Shown here: positions 9,273-18,173 of the stretch, in pieces
How positions within the stretch are numbered: position 1 is the first letter of the stretch
How the letters are laid out: each line of letters starts with the position of its first letter
Source of the DNA: Verrucomicrobiaceae bacterium
GTDB lineage: Bacteria > Verrucomicrobiota > Verrucomicrobiia > Verrucomicrobiales > Verrucomicrobiaceae
Direction: 5' to 3'
Length of the DNA stretch: 64,000 nt
Assembly: GCA_024232965.1 (NCBI GenBank)
Contig: JACKQF010000001.1
Coordinates: forward strand, 682,001-746,000
Translations under genes and position numbers: made by a program
The notes under the pieces: model-generated
The model's input: the letters and a program-made list of their open reading frames with translations, nothing else
Databases searched by the model: none
Told to the model about the DNA's origin: nothing

Positions 9273-12200
9273 ATGAAATTACTTCCTTCACTTTCGCTTT
9301 TACTCCTCGCTGTTGGCTCCACGCTTTATGCGGAATCGATGCCGCTCTTCGATGGCAAAACCTTCAAAGGTTGGGAGGGGGATGTCGATACGGTCTGGCA
9401 CATTGAGGACGGTGCCTTTAGAGCAGGAACCTTGGAAGCGAAGCAGGAGAAGAACAACTTCCTGGCGACGGAGAAGGACTATGGAAACTTCGATCTTACC
9501 TTGAAGTGGAAGCTTGAGGGTACCGAGGGCTTTGTGAATGGCGGTGTGCAGTTCCGATCCAAGCGGATCCCGAATCACTGGGAGGTCTCTGGGTATCAGG
9601 CAGATCTTGGCGCAGGTTATGATGGGGCTCTTTATGACGAAAGCCGCCGCAAAAAGATGCTGGCGCAACCGACGCCCGAGGTGCTGGCTAAGGCGCAAAA
9701 ACCATTGGGCGAATGGAATGACTACCGAATCCGTGCCGAGGGAACTCACATTCAGATTTGGCTGAATGGTGTGCAAACGGTGGATTACACGGAGGCGGAG
9801 GATGGGATCGATTTGACCGGCAAGATTGCGGTGCAGATCCACGGCAATGCGACCTCAATCGTCCGCTACAAGGACATTCGAATCGAGGAGTTGGCCCCAT
9901 CACCATCGCCTGCAAAAAAGTCGGCGTTTGTTCTGAAAGGGGACGACACGGTGGCTCTAGTCGGTGGGTCCAATATTGAGCGCACGCGGTTCAGTGGTTT
10001 TTTGCAGACGCATCTGATTACTTCCCAGCCAAGTGGGAAGATCAAGCTGCGGAACTTTGGCTGGGAAGGGGACACCGTCTTTGAGCAGTGGCGCGACGGA
10101 GGCAATGTAGAAAACCTGGACCCAAAGCGCCGCCAGGCTGAACAGCGCATCCAGCGTGAGACGGGTAGCACGAGTTGGCGGCAACAGCGCGATTGGCAGG
10201 AGCAATTCGGGGACGCTGGTGCGACAGTAGTGATCGCCCAGTTTGGTCAGATGGAGTCGCTCAACGGCATCAAGGCATTGCCCGCGTTCATTGCCGCTTA
10301 TGATGATCTGATCACTGCATTTGTAGATGCCGGACGCCGGGTGGTCTTGGTCTCGCCGATGCCTTTTGAAAAGACGGCACAAGCTCATGGCGCCGACCTG
10401 ACGGTTCACAATGCGGAAGTGGTCGGCTATGCCAACGGCATCCGGGAGCTTGCAGCAAAGCGTGGTCTGCCATTCATCGATCTGAGTCTGATCGCACCCA
10501 GCGAAATGAAACTAACAGACGACGGCTTCCACCTCAATGAAACGGGGCATCGCATCATTGCTGAGCAGATCGTGACGGCGCTGGGGATCTCTGCAACAGT
10601 CAATGAAGCCGTGCGCAAGGAAGTCGTGGAGATGGAGCGTCTCTGGTTCAACTACTGGCGTCCAATGAATTGGGCCTTTCTCAACGGAGACCGCACCAAT
10701 GTGCCGTATTCTCGCGATTGGAAGGATGGTGAAAAGCGCATCTTTCCAGAGGAGATGAATGACTTTTTGCCGCTGCTGAAACAAGCAGATGAGAACGTCT
10801 GGAACGCCCTTGCGGGCAAGCCTACGACTCCGATTGCTGTGCATTCATCGATCCCAGTTGAGCCTCCCTCTGCAGCTCCTCAATCTCCCGAGGAAGAGTT
10901 GGCCAGCTTTGAGATCCTTGATGGCTTCAAGGTCAATCTGTTTGCTTCGGAGAAGGATGGCATCGTGAAGCCCATCCAGATGCGTTGGGATGAGCGGGGT
11001 CGTCTCTGGGTGGCCTGTGCCCTGAGTTACCCGCAGATCAAGCCGGGAGAAAAGGCCAACGATTATGTGCTGGTCTGCGAGGACACCGATGGCGATGGAC
11101 GCGCTGATAAGTTTCACAAGTTCGTCGAAGGCTTGTTCATGCCGACGGGAATTGAGCTTGGCGATGGCGGGCTCTATGTGGCGCAGGGAACGGAGTTGCT
11201 GCACTTTAAGGACACCGATGGCGATGACAAGGCGGATACGCGTCGCATTGTGCTGGGCGGGTTTGGCACGGCGGACTCTCATCAAATGATCAATGGGATC
11301 AACTGGGGCTTTGGCGGCGAACTCTGGTTCACGCAGGGGCATCACATCTACTCTCGTGTGGAGACTCCCTACGGCGTAGAGACTCTGAATCGCGCTGGCG
11401 TTTGGCGCTGGCGTCCGCGCACTGGGCATCTGGATCCCTTCTTCCAATGGTCATCGGCAGGAGCGAACTGCTGGGGTGTCGTTACCACCGATTATGGTCA
11501 ACCGTTTCATAAGAGCGGTGCGAACATTGGCTCCTACTACAGCACACCGGGGCTGATTCGGTCGAATCTGGCGGTCAATGCGGATGCGATGAATCTGTGC
11601 CTAGCCCCGATTAAGCAGGTGGGGATGGAGTTCCTTGGTAGCAGTCACTTTCCCGAAGAAATGCAGGGTCGCATTATCATCGGCGGTTACTACGCGAACT
11701 TGCTGGAGCAGCATGAGTTGAATTTTGAAAACGGGATGTTCAGCACCAAGCTCTTACCAAACATCATCGAAACCAAGAACAACGTCTTCCGTCCGGTCGA
11801 AGTCCGTTGTGGTCCTGATGGTGCGCTCTATGTCGCGGATTGGTACAACCCCATCATCGGTCACTATCAGGCCAGCTACCGTCACCCAGATCGCGACAAG
11901 CAGCATGGTCGCGTCTGGCGCGTCACCTACAAGGACCGCCCCTTGGTTAAGCCTGCAAAATTAGTTGACGCCTCCATCGCTGATTTGCTGGAGCAACTCG
12001 ATTCTCCTGAACGCTGGACGAAGTATCAGGCCAAGCGTTTGTTGTTTGAGCGTGATGACCAGGAGGTAACCGCAGCGGTCGATGCCTGGGTCGTCAAGAA
12101 TTCCAGCAACGACTACCGCCGTCTTCAGGCACTGTCGTTGTACGAGGCGCACGAGGCTCCGCATCCAGAGTTGTTGAAGTCATTGCTGCGCGTCTCTGAT

Positions 12201-13757
12201 CCACGCATCCGCGCCTACGCCACACGCACCCTGTCCACCTGGGCCCGCGACGGTCGTCTGCCTGAGGCACTTTCTTTGCTGGAAACGCAGATCGCTGACG
12301 AGGATGCACTGGTGCGCCTGGAGGCCATTGTTGCGGCCAGCTATGTGCCTAGCCCACGGGCAGCGATCGTCGCTGCGCGTGCTTTGGACAAAGAGTTCAA
12401 TGCCTATCATCTCCATGCGCTGACCAAGACCCTGCATGCAACGAATTCGCTCTGGGCGCCGCTGGTGAGCCAAGGGAAACTGGAATTCGACAAGGATGAA
12501 CACCTCATTTTTGCCCTGCAAAACGGCTGGGTGGAGAACAACCCCGAGGACCTGAAGAATCTTTCCGGTTCGCCGATCGCCTATAAGCCGAACGCCGCCT
12601 CATCCAAAGTGACCGCCATCATGCGCCAGCAGATCAAGCGTCATGAAGGTGATGTCGCTCGGCAGAATGTGTGGCTCAAGGCGCTGGCTGCGGTGGCGAG
12701 CCCGAACGATCTGCCTCTGATCTTTGCGCGTGGCGGTAAGAACGCCGAGATCTTGGCAGCGCTGAAAACCACGAAGCCAGAAGACGGCGAGAAATGGCTG
12801 ACCCCGCTCTTTGAAAGTAGCGACCCGGCTTTGCTGGCTCAGGCTGTTCGATTGGCGGGAGCATGGAAAGTGGCGGCTCTGAGTGGACGAGTGCATGACA
12901 TCGCTTTTGATGAAACGGCAGCGATGCCGATGCGCCAGATCGCTGTCGCTGCGCTCAATGATCCGGCGGATTTGGTGAAGCTGATCGACAGCAAAGGACT
13001 CCACGACGTTGTGCTGAACACTCTTGTCCTGCGCAACCCCAATCAGGCGGCCAAGCTCATTTTGAAGCGACTGGATACCGTCAAGACCGCGCCGGAGGCG
13101 GCGTCTATCCTGCAAGTCCTGCTGAATCGCCGCGAAGGTGCCGCCGCTTTCGAGCGCGCGCTTGGGACTCCGGATGTCTTGACCGCCGCCAGTGCAAAGA
13201 TCGTCCTCCAGGCGCTCAATAGCATCGGGCGCAGCGATGCGACGCTGTCGCCATTGTTGATGAAGATCGCCGGGATCAATACGGCGCTGCCAGCCTATAC
13301 GAAGGCTTTTGTCAGCAATCTCGCCAAAGCCGCCGCCACTTTTGGCAATGCTGAGGAAGGCAAAAAGGTCTACGAACAAGCTGGCTGCATCGCCTGCCAT
13401 ACGCCGGGTGCAGCCAATGCGAAGATCGGTCCTGATCTCAGCGCGATCAGTCGCGGGTTGCCGATCGATATGATCATCACTGAGGTGGTCTGGCCTGCCT
13501 TAAACATCAAAGAAGGCTACGAGGCCGTGACGATCACCATGAAGGATGGCTCCGTTGTTAGTGGGTTCAAACAAACTGAAACGGCGGAGGCCATTGCCGT
13601 GCGCGATCTCGCTACAGGTGCTGTTAGAAGCATCAAGCGGGCGGACACCAAGGAAATCAAACTCGGTGGCACCGTGATGCCAGACGGTCTGACAGCGACC
13701 ATGAATGAGCAGCAGTTGGCCCACCTTGTGAGGTATCTGAGCGAGCTTGGCAAGTAG
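9273..13757 (+). CDS. DUF1080 / SGNH hydrolase / PVC dehydrogenase / HEAT / cytochrome c fusion
   Basis: 1,494 residues from the ATG at 9273 (MKLLPSLSLLLLAVGSTLYA signal); an in-frame TTG at 9255 is less likely. Domains in order: DUF1080 (3-keto-disaccharide hydrolase-like) about 25-205, starting LFDGKTFKGWEGD; an SGNH/GDSL-like domain about 220-450, with VALVGGSN and DGFHLNETGH (Asp-x-x-His) but FGQMES where the block III Asn is expected; a PVC-type membrane-bound dehydrogenase beta-propeller about 537-885 (DTDGDGRADKF, VRCGPDGALYVADW); helical HEAT-like repeats about 900-1340; and a C-terminal PVC heme-binding domain with CIACH near 1371. It probably acts in the periplasm on glycans or keto-sugars, with electrons leaving through the heme. 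The order is what is seen; the combined activity is inference. Confidence 0.88.
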   Translation: MKLLPSLSLLLLAVGSTLYAESMPLFDGKTFKGWEGDVDTVWHIEDGAFRAGTLEAKQEKNNFLATEKDYGNFDLTLKWKLEGTEGFVNGGVQFRSKRIPNHWEVSGYQADLGAGYDGALYDESRRKKMLAQPTPEVLAKAQKPLGEWNDYRIRAEGTHIQIWLNGVQTVDYTEAEDGIDLTGKIAVQIHGNATSIVRYKDIRIEELAPSPSPAKKSAFVLKGDDTVALVGGSNIERTRFSGFLQTHLITSQPSGKIKLRNFGWEGDTVFEQWRDGGNVENLDPKRRQAEQRIQRETGSTSWRQQRDWQEQFGDAGATVVIAQFGQMESLNGIKALPAFIAAYDDLITAFVDAGRRVVLVSPMPFEKTAQAHGADLTVHNAEVVGYANGIRELAAKRGLPFIDLSLIAPSEMKLTDDGFHLNETGHRIIAEQIVTALGISATVNEAVRKEVVEMERLWFNYWRPMNWAFLNGDRTNVPYSRDWKDGEKRIFPEEMNDFLPLLKQADENVWNALAGKPTTPIAVHSSIPVEPPSAAPQSPEEELASFEILDGFKVNLFASEKDGIVKPIQMRWDERGRLWVACALSYPQIKPGEKANDYVLVCEDTDGDGRADKFHKFVEGLFMPTGIELGDGGLYVAQGTELLHFKDTDGDDKADTRRIVLGGFGTADSHQMINGINWGFGGELWFTQGHHIYSRVETPYGVETLNRAGVWRWRPRTGHLDPFFQWSSAGANCWGVVTTDYGQPFHKSGANIGSYYSTPGLIRSNLAVNADAMNLCLAPIKQVGMEFLGSSHFPEEMQGRIIIGGYYANLLEQHELNFENGMFSTKLLPNIIETKNNVFRPVEVRCGPDGALYVADWYNPIIGHYQASYRHPDRDKQHGRVWRVTYKDRPLVKPAKLVDASIADLLEQLDSPERWTKYQAKRLLFERDDQEVTAAVDAWVVKNSSNDYRRLQALSLYEAHEAPHPELLKSLLRVSDPRIRAYATRTLSTWARDGRLPEALSLLETQIADEDALVRLEAIVAASYVPSPRAAIVAARALDKEFNAYHLHALTKTLHATNSLWAPLVSQGKLEFDKDEHLIFALQNGWVENNPEDLKNLSGSPIAYKPNAASSKVTAIMRQQIKRHEGDVARQNVWLKALAAVASPNDLPLIFARGGKNAEILAALKTTKPEDGEKWLTPLFESSDPALLAQAVRLAGAWKVAALSGRVHDIAFDETAAMPMRQIAVAALNDPADLVKLIDSKGLHDVVLNTLVLRNPNQAAKLILKRLDTVKTAPEAASILQVLLNRREGAAAFERALGTPDVLTAASAKIVLQALNSIGRSDATLSPLLMKIAGINTALPAYTKAFVSNLAKAAATFGNAEEGKKVYEQAGCIACHTPGAANAKIGPDLSAISRGLPIDMIITEVVWPALNIKEGYEAVTITMKDGSVVSGFKQTETAEAIAVRDLATGAVRSIKRADTKEIKLGGTVMPDGLTATMNEQQLAHLVRYLSELGK

Positions 13758-13798
13758 CTGAGAGGGCTGGTGGGGCGAGCGCCGAATTGCAGAACAGA

Positions 13799-14791
13799 TC
13801 ACTTGAAGGTCAGTTCCGTCTTCGGTAGTAACGCCTTGATTTTCGCTTGAGTTTCAGCCGTGAAGGGCACCTTGCCGGGCACGATGCGCATGGCTTTCAA
13901 AAAGCCAAACGACTGCAGCACTTCAACGCGTTCGTCAGGGATGGCGATCTTGCCGAGTTCCAGTTGCTCAAGCTGAGTGAGGCCTGCGACCTGCTTGAGG
14001 TCTTCATTACTCAAGTCGGCCGCATTGGTCAGGGTGAGCCTGCGCAAAGACGGGATGGTTTTGATGAAGGCGATCGCCTCCACACTCTCAAAGCCTTCGC
14101 CAAGTTGCAGATACTCCAGGGGTAGGTGAGCGAGGTGTTTCAGCGCCGCAGGCGTGGCATTGTGGGTGCCGAGCTCCAAGCCCTTCAGCTTGTTCAGTTT
14201 CGCCAAATGAACGGCACCTGCGTCTGTGAATTTGGCATGGGCGAGACTGATGCTCTCCAGATTGGGGAGGTGATCGCAGAGTTGTTGCAAGCCTTCGTCA
14301 TCGATGGAACTGCCACGATGACTGACCTTAGTGACACGCGTCCAATCCGTGCACTGGGCATAGGCCCGACCGGTGATTGCGGTGCCGACGAACGAGAAAT
14401 TCTCGAGGTTCTTGAGCCCGGCGAAATAAGCCATGCCGGCGTCGGTGAGTTTGCCATTGTTGGTGAAGCGCAGGGACTTCAGTTGCGTGAGATTGGCAAG
14501 CGGAGCGATCCATTCGTCATTGGCTTTGGTTGAGATTACATTCAGCGACTCCAACGTGGTGATGTGCCCCAGGTGTTCAAAGAATGCTGCATCATACGGA
14601 TCGTTTGTGCGATGATCATGCGGACCGGCTCCTGGGACGGCAAGGTCGACAAGCTTCAAGCTTTGGCCATCCTCGGTCTTTTCGAATTTGCCATGCGCAG
14701 CCTTGACTGCGTTGATGACAGCTTCGACGTGAGAATCAAGGGCGTAGGTGGAGACGCTGAGGGCAAGATAGAGGGCGAGTGTTGGTTTCAT
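13799..14791 (-). CDS. Secreted leucine-rich-repeat protein
   Basis: 330 residues starting MKPTLALYLALSVSTYALDSH, a short signal peptide. From about residue 70 it is a run of LRR units with the pattern L-x-x-L-x-x-L-x-L/F: LTQLKSLRFTNNGKLTDAG, LKNLENFSFVG, LPNLESISLAHAKFTDAG, LNKLKGLELGTHN, LPLEYLQLGEGF, IPSLRRLTLTN, LTQLEQLELGK. 'Lxx(L)TDAGxxxLxxLxxL' is the cysteine-free LRR type common in planctomycetes and verrucomicrobia. A role in protein or ligand binding outside the cytoplasm is expected. It is transcribed toward the fusion gene ending at 13757, with no clear terminator in the 41-base gap. Confidence 0.88.
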   Translation of the reverse strand: MKPTLALYLALSVSTYALDSHVEAVINAVKAAHGKFEKTEDGQSLKLVDLAVPGAGPHDHRTNDPYDAAFFEHLGHITTLESLNVISTKANDEWIAPLANLTQLKSLRFTNNGKLTDAGMAYFAGLKNLENFSFVGTAITGRAYAQCTDWTRVTKVSHRGSSIDDEGLQQLCDHLPNLESISLAHAKFTDAGAVHLAKLNKLKGLELGTHNATPAALKHLAHLPLEYLQLGEGFESVEAIAFIKTIPSLRRLTLTNAADLSNEDLKQVAGLTQLEQLELGKIAIPDERVEVLQSFGFLKAMRIVPGKVPFTAETQAKIKALLPKTELTFK

Positions 14792-15033
14792 GGAGTGGCT
14801 GGTGGTGGTAGCTAACCGCCTTGAGGCCGGAGCGCCTGGTCTGCCAAATAGAACGCTGGAGTGTTGGAGTAAGTACGAGAATGGTTAGTGTGACGACGGC
14901 GGTAGGTGGCGAGTGTGTGGGGACGGGCGTCTTTTTACAGGGAAGTGTCGAACAGTGCAAGAGCGTCTGGGGGGAGAGTGAAGGAATCACTTTCGAGGGT
15001 AGATCGCTGGCTCTGTAACGTTTCCCTTCGGTG

Positions 15034-16617
15034 ATGAAGTTCCCGACTGTGCTCCTATCTGTCCTTTTCATGCTGCCTATCGCCATGAGCGGTGCGGAAG
15101 CGAGGCCCAATATAATTTTCCTGCTCACCGATGACCAAAGGGACAACACCTTGGCTGCGATGGGGCATCCATTTGTGAAGACTCCGAACCTTGATGCCCT
15201 CATGCGTGACTCGGTGCGATTCAAGAATGCGTACATCGCCACTCCGGTATGCTGTCCGAGTCGCGTGTCTTATCTCACAGGTTTGCCGGAGCGAGTGCAC
15301 GGTGTGGGTTTTACCTCGTCTAACGATCTCACTGAGCAGCAATGGGAGCGCACCTATCCGGCGCTCTTGCGCAAGGGCGGCTACTTCACAGGCTTCGTCG
15401 GTAAGTTTGGTGTCGAGTACTACAGCTTCAAAGGACATGCAGCGGAGAAGTTTGATTTTTGGTGGGGGCATGATGGCTGGACAAGGTTCCTGCCCAAGGA
15501 CTTCAATGGGGAGAGCACCAAACCCTATCACATGGCTAAAAACGATATCATCACACCCATCATGGGGGAGGCGATGACGAAATTCCTCGATACTGCTCCG
15601 AGCGACAAGCCCTTTTGTCTCTCAGTGAGTTTCAACGTGCCTCACGGTTCGCAGACCACCTCAATGTTCACGGACTACGCCGATTGGCAAAAGATGACGC
15701 GACCTGCGAACGAGAATCCTAAACTCCAGAGCAATCCCTTTTACGACTCTCTCTATCGGGATGTCGAATTTTCGTTGCCCGCTGATACCTGCACAGATCC
15801 CTATCGCTTCATCCCGAAGCGAATGATGGATCAGCAAAAAGGGCGCGCCAACCAGACCTACGTCTACGACTACGACATGGCCACCTGTCGCGAACATCAC
15901 ATTCGCTACTACCAAACCATTACTGGACTGGACCATGTGATCGGCGAATTATTGAATGAACTCAAACGGCGTGGGCTTGCTGACAACACGATCATCCTCT
16001 ATGGCAGCGATCACGGCCTGCTGATGGGCGAATATGGCATGGGTGGCAAGGCTTTGCTCTATGATCTAGCGTCCAAGATCCCCTGCATCATTCATGATCC
16101 ACGCATCCCCAAAGAGCAGCGGGGACGCCAACTCGATCAACTTGTCTCCAGTCTCGACTACACGCGGACGATCCTAGACTACGCCGAGATCGAGGCTCCC
16201 GCCGAAATGGAGGGGCGCAACCTGCGTCCTTTGATCGAAGGAAAAAGTACTGAGTGGCGCGAGGAGCTTTTCCTGGAGAGCCTCTTTGCGATGCGCGACA
16301 ACCCTTTTCAAGAAGGCATTCGCACGAAGCGCTGGAAATACATTCGCATGTATGATGGTGTGGCCAACTACAAGGAAGCCGACGTCAATTTCAAAGGTCG
16401 CGCGCCTGAGTTTGAAATGCTCTTTGATCTCGTTGCGGACCCCACGGAGCATCACAACCTTGCGGGCGATCCGAATTCCATTGCCATCCTTACAGAACTG
16501 CGCGAAAAAACGGCCGCCAACTCCATCGCCATCAACCAACGCCGCGCTGCCTACACCCAGACATTCACGCCGCGGTCACGCATCAGCCTTCCTTCAAAGG
16601 CGAAGGCTTCAAAGTAA
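15034..16617 (+). CDS. S1-family sulfatase (first of three)
   Basis: 527 residues from the ATG at 15034 (a GTG directly upstream at 15031 is the alternative). Signal peptide MKFPTVLLSVLFMLPIAMSGAEA, then the metal-site opening RPNIIFLLTDDQR. The formylglycine consensus Cys-x-Pro-Ser-Arg is present as C73-C-P-S-R, followed by VSYLTG. Further metal-site residues appear in YGSDHGLLMGEYGMGGK. The enzyme should hydrolyse sulfate esters of glycans in the periplasm after an FGE-type enzyme converts the cysteine; no FGE gene is in this window. It leads a same-strand run of three sulfatases with gaps of 17 and 15 bases, consistent with one operon. The closest-looking class is iduronate-sulfatase/choline-sulfatase-like, but substrate cannot be read from sequence. 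Confidence 0.92.
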   Translation: MKFPTVLLSVLFMLPIAMSGAEARPNIIFLLTDDQRDNTLAAMGHPFVKTPNLDALMRDSVRFKNAYIATPVCCPSRVSYLTGLPERVHGVGFTSSNDLTEQQWERTYPALLRKGGYFTGFVGKFGVEYYSFKGHAAEKFDFWWGHDGWTRFLPKDFNGESTKPYHMAKNDIITPIMGEAMTKFLDTAPSDKPFCLSVSFNVPHGSQTTSMFTDYADWQKMTRPANENPKLQSNPFYDSLYRDVEFSLPADTCTDPYRFIPKRMMDQQKGRANQTYVYDYDMATCREHHIRYYQTITGLDHVIGELLNELKRRGLADNTIILYGSDHGLLMGEYGMGGKALLYDLASKIPCIIHDPRIPKEQRGRQLDQLVSSLDYTRTILDYAEIEAPAEMEGRNLRPLIEGKSTEWREELFLESLFAMRDNPFQEGIRTKRWKYIRMYDGVANYKEADVNFKGRAPEFEMLFDLVADPTEHHNLAGDPNSIAILTELREKTAANSIAINQRRAAYTQTFTPRSRISLPSKAKASK

Positions 16618-16634
16618 CTCCGTCATAGATTTTC

Positions 16635-18158
16635 ATGAAGCAGATCCTTCTACTCGGTGTCCTCCTTGCCGTTCTTTGCAGTGCCTCTCAGGCCTATTCA
16701 TTGCCGCCAAACATCGTCTTCATCATGGCGGATGATCTCGGCTGGGCAGACCCTGGCTTTAACGGTGGCAAGGCTGAGCTCACACCAAATATCGACAAGT
16801 TTGCCACCCAGGGCACCCGGCTCACGCAGTTCTACATGACGCCCGTCTGTGCTACCACGCGTGCCGCACTGATGACGGGGCGCTATCCGTTTCGTCAGTG
16901 GATGGATTGGCGTTCCGAAGACTTTGGCAAGAAAGACTACTTGGCGCTACTCGGGATGAAACTGGCCCATCTTCCCGATGGTACGCCCACACGCCGCATC
17001 ATGGGCTTGCCCACTGAGGAACGCACCGTCGCGGAGGCGTTGAAGGAGGCAGGTTACACGACAGCGCTCATGGGTAAGTGGCATCTCGGCGAGTGGTTGC
17101 CTGAACAACTGCCGATGGGGCAGGGGTTCGATCATCAATACGGTCACTACGCCTGGGGCATCGACTATAACAACAAGACGATCCCGCACAACGCGCCTGC
17201 GATCTTTGCCGTCTATGACTGGCATCGGGATCAGAAGCCAGTGTATGAGAAAGCTTATTCCACCGATCTCATTGCCGATGAAGCGGTGCGGATGTTGGGT
17301 CAGCAGTCGAAGGATAAACCCTTTTTTCACTACATCGCCTTCAATGCCATCCACGGTCCGCTCGAAGAAATTCCCCGCCACACCGACAAGATGGACAAGC
17401 GCTCCGCTGCCATCAAATGTCTCGATGAAGGTCTTGGTAGCATCCTGGACGCCATTGATAAAAACGGATTTAGCGATAACACGCTGGTCATCTTTACCAA
17501 TGACAATGGCGGCCTCACCGAGGCGGTCAATAAACCCTGGCGTGGCACGAAAAACACCACGTATGAAGGTGGTATTCGAGTGCCATTCATTGCTCGATGG
17601 CCCGGGAAGATTAAAGCTGGTGCCAGCAACGATGCCCTCATCAATGTTACCGATCTTTTGCCCACCTTTGTCACACTGGCAGGGGGCTCGCTGAAGCAAA
17701 AGCTGCCCCTTGATGGCATGGACATGAGCGCCGTTCTTTTGGAAAACAAGCCCAGCCCTCGCGATGAGATCGTCATCGAAGTTGCTGGAAGCGTGCGACT
17801 TCCGACCCTGCGCAAAGGCGACTTCAAGTTGGTGGGGAAGGAACTCTACAACCTCGCCACGGATCCCTCTGAAACGACGGACATCGCCGCGCAACATCCT
17901 GATGTAGTCGCTGCCATGCAGGCCAGACTGAAGCAGATGGCCGCGCAGCGGCCTCCCCTGGGCGATCTGCCGATCCTCATGGATCCCGCATTGCCGTATG
18001 TCTACGGTCGTGACGAAAACGACGGCGTCCCGCAAGAGATCAAGACCGCCGTTGATGCCGTCCGCGCCACCCAACCCAAGAGCTATCCTCCCGGCACCTA
18101 CCCCTGGCCCGGCGCGCCGAAAGACGGCAAAATCATCTATACCGGCGACGGCCGCTAG
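16635..18158 (+). CDS. S1-family sulfatase with atypical formylglycine motif (second of three)
   Basis: 507 residues with signal peptide MKQILLLGVLLAVLCSASQA, then PPNIVFIMADDLGWADPGFNGG (metal-site Asp pair). The overall pattern is arylsulfatase-like: ALMTGRYPFR, ALMGKWHLGEW, FTNDNGGLTEAVNKPWRGTKNTTYEGGIRVPFIARWPG. The position where family members have Cys-x-Pro/Ala-x-Arg reads C72-A-T-T-R, so the third position is Thr. Everything else around the site is conserved, so the protein is probably folded and functional, but whether the cysteine is converted to formylglycine is open. It lies 17 bases after the first sulfatase and 15 before the third. Confidence 0.9.
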   Translation: MKQILLLGVLLAVLCSASQAYSLPPNIVFIMADDLGWADPGFNGGKAELTPNIDKFATQGTRLTQFYMTPVCATTRAALMTGRYPFRQWMDWRSEDFGKKDYLALLGMKLAHLPDGTPTRRIMGLPTEERTVAEALKEAGYTTALMGKWHLGEWLPEQLPMGQGFDHQYGHYAWGIDYNNKTIPHNAPAIFAVYDWHRDQKPVYEKAYSTDLIADEAVRMLGQQSKDKPFFHYIAFNAIHGPLEEIPRHTDKMDKRSAAIKCLDEGLGSILDAIDKNGFSDNTLVIFTNDNGGLTEAVNKPWRGTKNTTYEGGIRVPFIARWPGKIKAGASNDALINVTDLLPTFVTLAGGSLKQKLPLDGMDMSAVLLENKPSPRDEIVIEVAGSVRLPTLRKGDFKLVGKELYNLATDPSETTDIAAQHPDVVAAMQARLKQMAAQRPPLGDLPILMDPALPYVYGRDENDGVPQEIKTAVDAVRATQPKSYPPGTYPWPGAPKDGKIIYTGDGR

Positions 18159-18173
18159 CTCTCCTCAATTCTC

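Noticed and set aside
14736..15242. 168-codon minus-strand frame spanning the LRR/sulfatase gap
   Set aside because: It overlaps the starts of two real genes and has no recognisable features. The gap is better explained as a divergent promoter region.
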